Positions 59,983 to 64,000 of a stretch of DNA of 64,000 nt are shown here, one piece after another; position 1 is the stretch's first letter; each line of letters opens with the position of its first letter. Source of the DNA: Niabella beijingensis (GTDB lineage Bacteria > Bacteroidota > Bacteroidia > Chitinophagales > Chitinophagaceae); the NCBI RefSeq assembly GCF_020034665.1, contig NZ_JAIQDI010000001.1:1860001-1924000 (forward strand). The letters are read 5' to 3'. A model generated the notes under the pieces. That model was not told where the DNA came from. It searched no databases and saw only the letters and a list, made by a program, of their open reading frames with translations. A program made the translations under genes and the position numbers.

Positions 59983-60480
59983 ATGGAACAACAGATCCTG
60001 CTTAAGGAGCTTGCGACCGAAGACCTGCACTTTGTAAAGCAGGTTTACGACTGGTATGTGCTCCACTCAACAGCAACCTTTCATACAGAACCGGTGACCA
60101 TTGATGAATTAAGGGAGTTCATTTATATCGGACATCCGAGATTCCGCTCCTGGCTGATCCTGGACGGGCAGCAGCCGGTGGGTTATTGCTATCTGACCAA
60201 TTATAAAAAAAGACAGGCCTACGATAAAACGGCGGAGCTGACCATTTACCTGTCGCATGATTGTTATGCAAGGGGAATCGGCAAAGCGGCATTGACCCAG
60301 CTGGAGGAACAGGCCCGGCAGGCCGGTTTCAACAACCTGCTGGCGATCATATCCGGAGATAATGACCAGAGTATTGGTTTCTTTGAACGTAACAGCTATT
60401 TCAAATGTGCCCATTTTAAAAACGTAGGTGAAAAATTCGGGAAAGTACTGGATGTAGTGGGCTATCAAAAGGAACTTTGA
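59983..60480 (+). CDS. GNAT-family N-acetyltransferase
   Basis: A 165-residue acetyltransferase resembling the phosphinothricin-acetyltransferase branch: FHTEPVTIDELREFIYIGHP, acetyl-CoA-binding segment LSHDCYARGIGKAALTQLEEQ, and a C-terminal GNDQSIG-like element (ISGDNDQSIGFFERNSYFKC). The substrate is not predictable. It lies between the M28 peptidase and the secreted pair, 36 nt before the latter. Confidence 0.9.
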   Translation: MEQQILLKELATEDLHFVKQVYDWYVLHSTATFHTEPVTIDELREFIYIGHPRFRSWLILDGQQPVGYCYLTNYKKRQAYDKTAELTIYLSHDCYARGIGKAALTQLEEQARQAGFNNLLAIISGDNDQSIGFFERNSYFKCAHFKNVGEKFGKVLDVVGYQKEL

Positions 60481-60516
60481 TTTACAACAGGGATCTTTTT
60501 TATAAAACAACCGTTT

Positions 60517-61248
60517 ATGAACCGTTCTATTTTGTTGCTGACACTGCTGCTGACCACCTTCGCAGCCGGATGGGGTCAGCACACCACCGCATCCCCTTTT
60601 AAAAGGGAACTTTCCGAGCCCTCCTATGGCCTGTCAAAAATCAAAGGTCTGATAACAAGGGAACAACAGAAACAGGCCCCCTCCTTTGGAAACCGGCCGT
60701 TGCCATCCGGCGTTTATGATTCTTTATCCCTGCCCGAGAAATTCACCTATGCCATGATATATCCCGAAACCTATCTTCAGAATTGCAGTGCCTACCCGGG
60801 CCAGCTTTTTAAAAACGGGAAGTTATTTGGCCGGCTCAGCGCGGGCTTTAATGAAAATACGATGAGCAGCCGTCAGCGTGCTTTTTTACGTGAAAACAGG
60901 GAACTTGTGATGAAGCTGATCCGGCAACATGTAGATGAAAGCCACATAATGGGTCTCAATTACAAGGAAGCGATCGTTGAAATCAAAGGATGGGAAATGA
61001 TCCCCTACCTTATCGGCTATTATAATAAAGATAAAAACGACCGTGACCTACTCACCACCCTGATGTCATTGATGAAAAGCGGCGCTTATGATGCATTCGT
61101 AAACACTACCTATTACGATCAATTGTACGGGAAAAACAGCCGCTACCTGTCTGCAATAGATTATACGGATTCCATCGGGCAATTTCTTTTAAAAACTGCA
61201 GCAGCTTATTACAAAAAAGAAAAAGCAGGCAGCAAACACAACCATTAA
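60517..61248 (+). CDS. Secreted hypothetical protein, paralogue A with a single cysteine
   Basis: A 243-residue protein with a signal peptide (LLLTTFAAGWGQ). No family recognised. Its only cysteine is C90 in YLQNCSAYPG, at the same place as the single cysteine of the next gene. Shared blocks are SLPEKFTYAMIYPETYLQNCS, LNYKEAIVEIKGWEMIPYL and KDKNDRDLLTTLMSLMKSG. It is probably exported and folded by helices. It is the first of three tightly spaced same-strand genes. Confidence 0.8.
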   Translation: MNRSILLLTLLLTTFAAGWGQHTTASPFKRELSEPSYGLSKIKGLITREQQKQAPSFGNRPLPSGVYDSLSLPEKFTYAMIYPETYLQNCSAYPGQLFKNGKLFGRLSAGFNENTMSSRQRAFLRENRELVMKLIRQHVDESHIMGLNYKEAIVEIKGWEMIPYLIGYYNKDKNDRDLLTTLMSLMKSGAYDAFVNTTYYDQLYGKNSRYLSAIDYTDSIGQFLLKTAAAYYKKEKAGSKHNH

Positions 61249-61264
61249 TTTAAATACAATTGCT

Positions 61265-62014
61265 TTGAGAAAACTGCTCTTATTCCTGGTCCATTGGTCC
61301 GCTTTAGTTACAGCTTACGCACAGGAAGGTATTTACCGGCAACCTTCCCCGGAAGCAAAGGCGCACCGGGAATTCCGCCAGAAAATCTCGGTACCGCCTT
61401 ACGGACTGGAAAAGATAAAAAAAATGATCCCTTCCATAAAGGACGTACCGGGCGACAACTCAGATGAAGGCGTAAGCGCCCTTTCGCCTGATGCCTATCA
61501 ATCGCTTTCACTACGGGAAAAATTCACCTATACCATGATCCACCCGGAAATGTATGCCCAGAACTGCAGCATCAACATGATCCATTTCCATGAGCACAGG
61601 GAGATCTTCGGCTACCTGGTATCCGATGGTGATGAGCAGACCTGGAGTGACCGCCAGCTGGGCTTTCTGCGGGACAACCGGGATTCGGTGATGGCATTGA
61701 TAAAAGCGTCCGCAACCAGGAGCGGGCGCATGGGTGTTAATTATAAAACAGCCATCGTGGAAATGAATGGCTGGGAAATGATCCCCTACCTTACCGGTTT
61801 TTATACCGCCAATAAGAAAGATAAAGACCTGCTTACCGTACTGATGTTATTGATGAAACAGGGAAAATTCCAACCCTTTCTCCATTCCTCTTCGTATAAA
61901 AAACTTTATGGTGTTGACGGTAACCATGAAAACGCGCTGGATTACAACAAAGCCAATGAGGAGCTCATCATCAGCCGGGCCAGGACCTATTATGCGGAAC
62001 AAAAAAAACAATGA
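61265..62014 (+). CDS. Secreted hypothetical protein, paralogue B with a single cysteine
   Basis: A 249-residue protein with a TTG start at 61265 needed to keep its signal peptide (MRKLLLFLVHWSALVTAYAQ). It is a tandem duplicate of the preceding product: SLREKFTYTMIHPEMYAQNCS, VNYKTAIVEMNGWEMIPYL, KDKDLLTVLMLLMKQGKF. The only cysteine, C101, aligns with C90 of paralogue A. Its stop overlaps the FGE-like start by 4 nt (ATGA). Confidence 0.8.
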   Translation: MRKLLLFLVHWSALVTAYAQEGIYRQPSPEAKAHREFRQKISVPPYGLEKIKKMIPSIKDVPGDNSDEGVSALSPDAYQSLSLREKFTYTMIHPEMYAQNCSINMIHFHEHREIFGYLVSDGDEQTWSDRQLGFLRDNRDSVMALIKASATRSGRMGVNYKTAIVEMNGWEMIPYLTGFYTANKKDKDLLTVLMLLMKQGKFQPFLHSSSYKKLYGVDGNHENALDYNKANEELIISRARTYYAEQKKQ

Positions 62015-62856
62015 ATCTTATTTTTCAAATAAAAAGCTGCATTTATATCGCACTGCTGGGCGGATCTTTTACGGCAGCAGCACAACAGTTTGTCCTGATC
62101 CCGCCAGGTAGCTACCCCGTGGGGATGAGCGGCTCCGTTGAGAACCCGCCGCGCAGGGTCATCACAAAGGGATTCCGTATCGCCACTACTGAGCTGACAA
62201 ATGCGGCATTTGAAAAATTCATAACCGCTACCGGCTACATCACAGAAGCCGAGCGTTTTAAGAACGGGCTTGTATTTGAACCGGGCCTTGAAGAGTTCCG
62301 CTGGATCACCGACAGCACGGCGTACTGGCGGTATCCGAACGGCAGCAGCCGGGGTGGTATTGAGAACAAGATGGATCATCCTGTTACGGGCATCAGCTTT
62401 ACCGATGCGCTGGCTTATTGTAAATGGGCCGGTGTGCGGCTGCCCACCCTGGATGAATGGGAAATAGCGGCCCGTGCCGGTTCCTCTACAAAATATTTTA
62501 AAGGTGTCACCGATGCAACCATCAGCCGGTACGCCAATATCTGGCAGGGGCCGGATCATTTACAGGCCGACAGCACCGACGGTTTTATGTATACGGCGCC
62601 TGTAGCGCATTTCAAACCCAATCCCCTGGGACTGTACGATGTGCTGGGTAATGTATTTGAGTTCTGCAGCGGTACCCTGCCCAGGGATAAGGGACGTAAA
62701 GTGGCCCATGCCCGGGGCGGCTCCTGGTGGTGCAGTAAAAATGCCTGTAATTTTTTTAATACCGTTGACATCGGTTCGGTAAATCCCCATGCCTCTTTCA
62801 GCAACCTGGGGTTCCGGGTGGTAAAAGAGCCCGGAGGTGCAGATCAGATGCAATAA
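62011..62856 (+). CDS. Exported formylglycine-generating-enzyme-like (SUMF1/FGE) protein with intact cysteine pair
   Basis: FGE oxidises a sulfatase cysteine to formylglycine; the wider SUMF1 fold also serves other roles. The 281-residue protein has a signal peptide (ends near TAAAQ) and the whole fold: FVLIPPGSYPVGMSG, TTELTNAAFEKFITATGYIT, VRLPTLDEWEIAARAG, GLYDVLGNVFEF, and ARGGSWWCSKNACNFF near the end. The last matches the copper-site motif of true FGEs, with C241 and C246 four residues apart; many SUMF1-like proteins of Bacteroidota (GldK/GldJ type) lack it. No sulfatase is encoded nearby; the coupled neighbours are the two single-cysteine proteins. Confidence 0.9.
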   Translation: MNLIFQIKSCIYIALLGGSFTAAAQQFVLIPPGSYPVGMSGSVENPPRRVITKGFRIATTELTNAAFEKFITATGYITEAERFKNGLVFEPGLEEFRWITDSTAYWRYPNGSSRGGIENKMDHPVTGISFTDALAYCKWAGVRLPTLDEWEIAARAGSSTKYFKGVTDATISRYANIWQGPDHLQADSTDGFMYTAPVAHFKPNPLGLYDVLGNVFEFCSGTLPRDKGRKVAHARGGSWWCSKNACNFFNTVDIGSVNPHASFSNLGFRVVKEPGGADQMQ

Positions 62857-63078
62857 AAATCTAATACGGATCCGTTACAGCAGGAAATCAAAAAAAGAAC
62901 TTTAGCTTTACAGCGATCCCGAAAGTGTTCAGGCCGGTATGATCCATGAGATCCGTTACAGCAAAACGGCAACGCCGCTTTGCCGGGAAGTGCCCGTTTT
63001 ATAAGGAGCTATTGTTGCGATCGGTCCGGATCCGGCGTTTTACACATCAGGTGCTGTCAAAACCTTTATCTGAGACAC

Positions 63079-64000
63079 ATGTATAGAAAACCTGTTATCC
63101 TGCTGCTGATGTTATGGTGGTGCACGTCCTCCTATGCACAGTATTATCTTTATTCCCCACAATATATAGACAGTATCCGGCAGTTGCTCTCACAGCCGGT
63201 GAGCGACAGCATTAAGGCCCGGGCCAGCTTTCAGCTGGCGACCTACTTTGTTTCCAAAGACACCCTTAAGGCCAAAGCCTATATTGCCAGCGGAAGAAAA
63301 CTGGCTGCTTCCAGCCCTTTTATGATCCAGGTGGCCAATGCAACAGAGGCTTATTACCTGTTTTATACCGGGGCAACGGAACAAAGCGAGGCGCTTTATA
63401 AGAAAGTAGAGGAAGGACTGGCCGGTTCCCCGGTAAAGGAAGCGCTGACCATCCGCTCCACTGCCTGGAGCAGCCGCGCTGTAATGCTGCAGAAAGCCGA
63501 TGATGATAAAGGTTATATCCAGCTGATGCTTTCAAAAGCCATCCCCCTGGCAGAACAGGCGAATGATTCCGCCTCCCTGGCTACCCACTATGTAGGCGTC
63601 GGTGTAGCATTTATGAACCTGGATCAAAATGAAAAAGCGGCCTCCTATTTTGACAAAGCCATTCCCATACTGATCCGGTTAAAGTCGGAAAGCCGTCTGA
63701 TAGCTGCCTATAAGCGTTCCGGCGAAAATTATGTGTTGTTAAAAAAATGGGATAAGGCAAAGGAGACCCTGGAGGCCTTTAAGGCCATCCTCTTCAAATA
63801 CCCGGAATCAGATCAGTATGCAGGCTATTATATGATTGAAGGGCTGTACCTGAAGGGACAACAAAAGTATAAAGAAGCGATCGCCAGTTTTGATAAAGCT
63901 ATTGAAAAGGCCAGCGGCCCTAATAAGGTATACTTTATTGATGAGCTGAATTTTTACAAGCTTGATTGCCTGCTGGAAACCAAGGAATACAATAAGGCGC
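63079..64000 (+). CDS. Secreted TPR-repeat protein (partial, runs off the window)
   Basis: At least 307 residues from an ATG at 63079 (MYRKPVILLLMLWWCTSSYAQ, signal peptide). The rest is helical tetratricopeptide repeats, for example AASYFDKAIPILIRLKSESR and GQQKYKEAIASFDKAIEKAS. No stop before 64000. In Bacteroidota such N-terminal TPR regions often precede a membrane helix and a histidine kinase or a DNA-binding domain, but the relevant part is outside the window. Confidence 0.85.
   Translation, partial: MYRKPVILLLMLWWCTSSYAQYYLYSPQYIDSIRQLLSQPVSDSIKARASFQLATYFVSKDTLKAKAYIASGRKLAASSPFMIQVANATEAYYLFYTGATEQSEALYKKVEEGLAGSPVKEALTIRSTAWSSRAVMLQKADDDKGYIQLMLSKAIPLAEQANDSASLATHYVGVGVAFMNLDQNEKAASYFDKAIPILIRLKSESRLIAAYKRSGENYVLLKKWDKAKETLEAFKAILFKYPESDQYAGYYMIEGLYLKGQQKYKEAIASFDKAIEKASGPNKVYFIDELNFYKLDCLLETKEYNKA

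Noticed and set aside
1..64000. tRNA or rRNA genes
   Set aside because: No intergenic gap shows a T-loop-like TTCGAATC or other cloverleaf element; gaps are short and explained by promoters, repeats or terminators.

Overview
The window looks like a chromosomal segment of a Bacteroidota bacterium, most likely of the Chitinophagaceae. This rests on a SusC/SusD pair with ECF-sigma and FecR regulators, DUF4834 and DUF4836 proteins, the bacillithiol enzyme BshA, an arginine cluster built on the acylornithine-carbamoyltransferase route, and many -7 boxes of the Bacteroidota form TAnnTTTG with hardly any Shine-Dalgarno sites. The family-level placement is inference. I see no tRNA, rRNA, CRISPR array, prophage or insertion sequence; the window is about 95% coding, and no gene-free gap exceeds about 280 bases.

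Layout. 1-1.6 kb: rimP-nusA operon (nusA cut by the window edge). 1.8-4.1 kb: small envelope proteins and a metal cluster (MerC-domain protein divergent from a SCO copper chaperone and a Fur-family regulator). 4.2-10.8 kb: a secreted zinc peptidase, small membrane proteins, a P1/DmpA-type peptidase overlapping a class IV aminotransferase, rlmN, and a low-molecular-weight phosphatase. 10.9-15.8 kb: hisS, then a DUF4836 lipoprotein with a degenerate ABC ATPase and an FtsX-like permease. 15.9-31 kb: housekeeping genes (AI-2E-type permease, Pif1-like helicase, patatin, OsmC, scpA, mscL, frr, a WecA/MraY-type transferase, an orphan transketolase N-half, a LolC/E-like permease, rbfA, an MsbA-like exporter, gltX).

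31.1-41.2 kb: a five-gene polysaccharide-utilisation locus on the minus strand, in order ECF sigma, FecR anti-sigma, SusC with STN domain, SusD, GH106-like alpha-L-rhamnosidase, probably serving a rhamnose-containing glycan. 41.5-49.7 kb: nth, a membrane-anchored patatin, an NTF2-like/methyltransferase pair, an outer-membrane barrel, an orphan 2-oxoacid:acceptor oxidoreductase alpha subunit, RidA, tsaB, an ArsR-like regulator and a double rhodanese. 49.9-55.8 kb: arginine biosynthesis (argD, acyl-ornithine carbamoyltransferase, argB, ArgE-like deacylase, argH), interrupted by an S23-type four-helix-bundle gene flanked by imperfect inverted repeats. 56-64 kb: an Rnk-like protein, DUF1080 protein, bshA, an M28 peptidase, a GNAT, a three-gene operon of two paralogous single-cysteine secreted proteins plus an exported formylglycine-generating-enzyme-like protein with its cysteine pair intact, and a TPR protein cut by the window edge.

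The best candidate for an undescribed system is that last operon (60517-62856). Also notable are the S23-type cassette in the arginine operon, the degenerate ABC transporter at 12.3-15.8 kb, a recurring arrangement in which a TAnnTTTG box ends 3-6 nt before the start codon (predicted leaderless mRNAs), and a dispersed AGCTGACAGCT-type hairpin repeat in several intergenic gaps.
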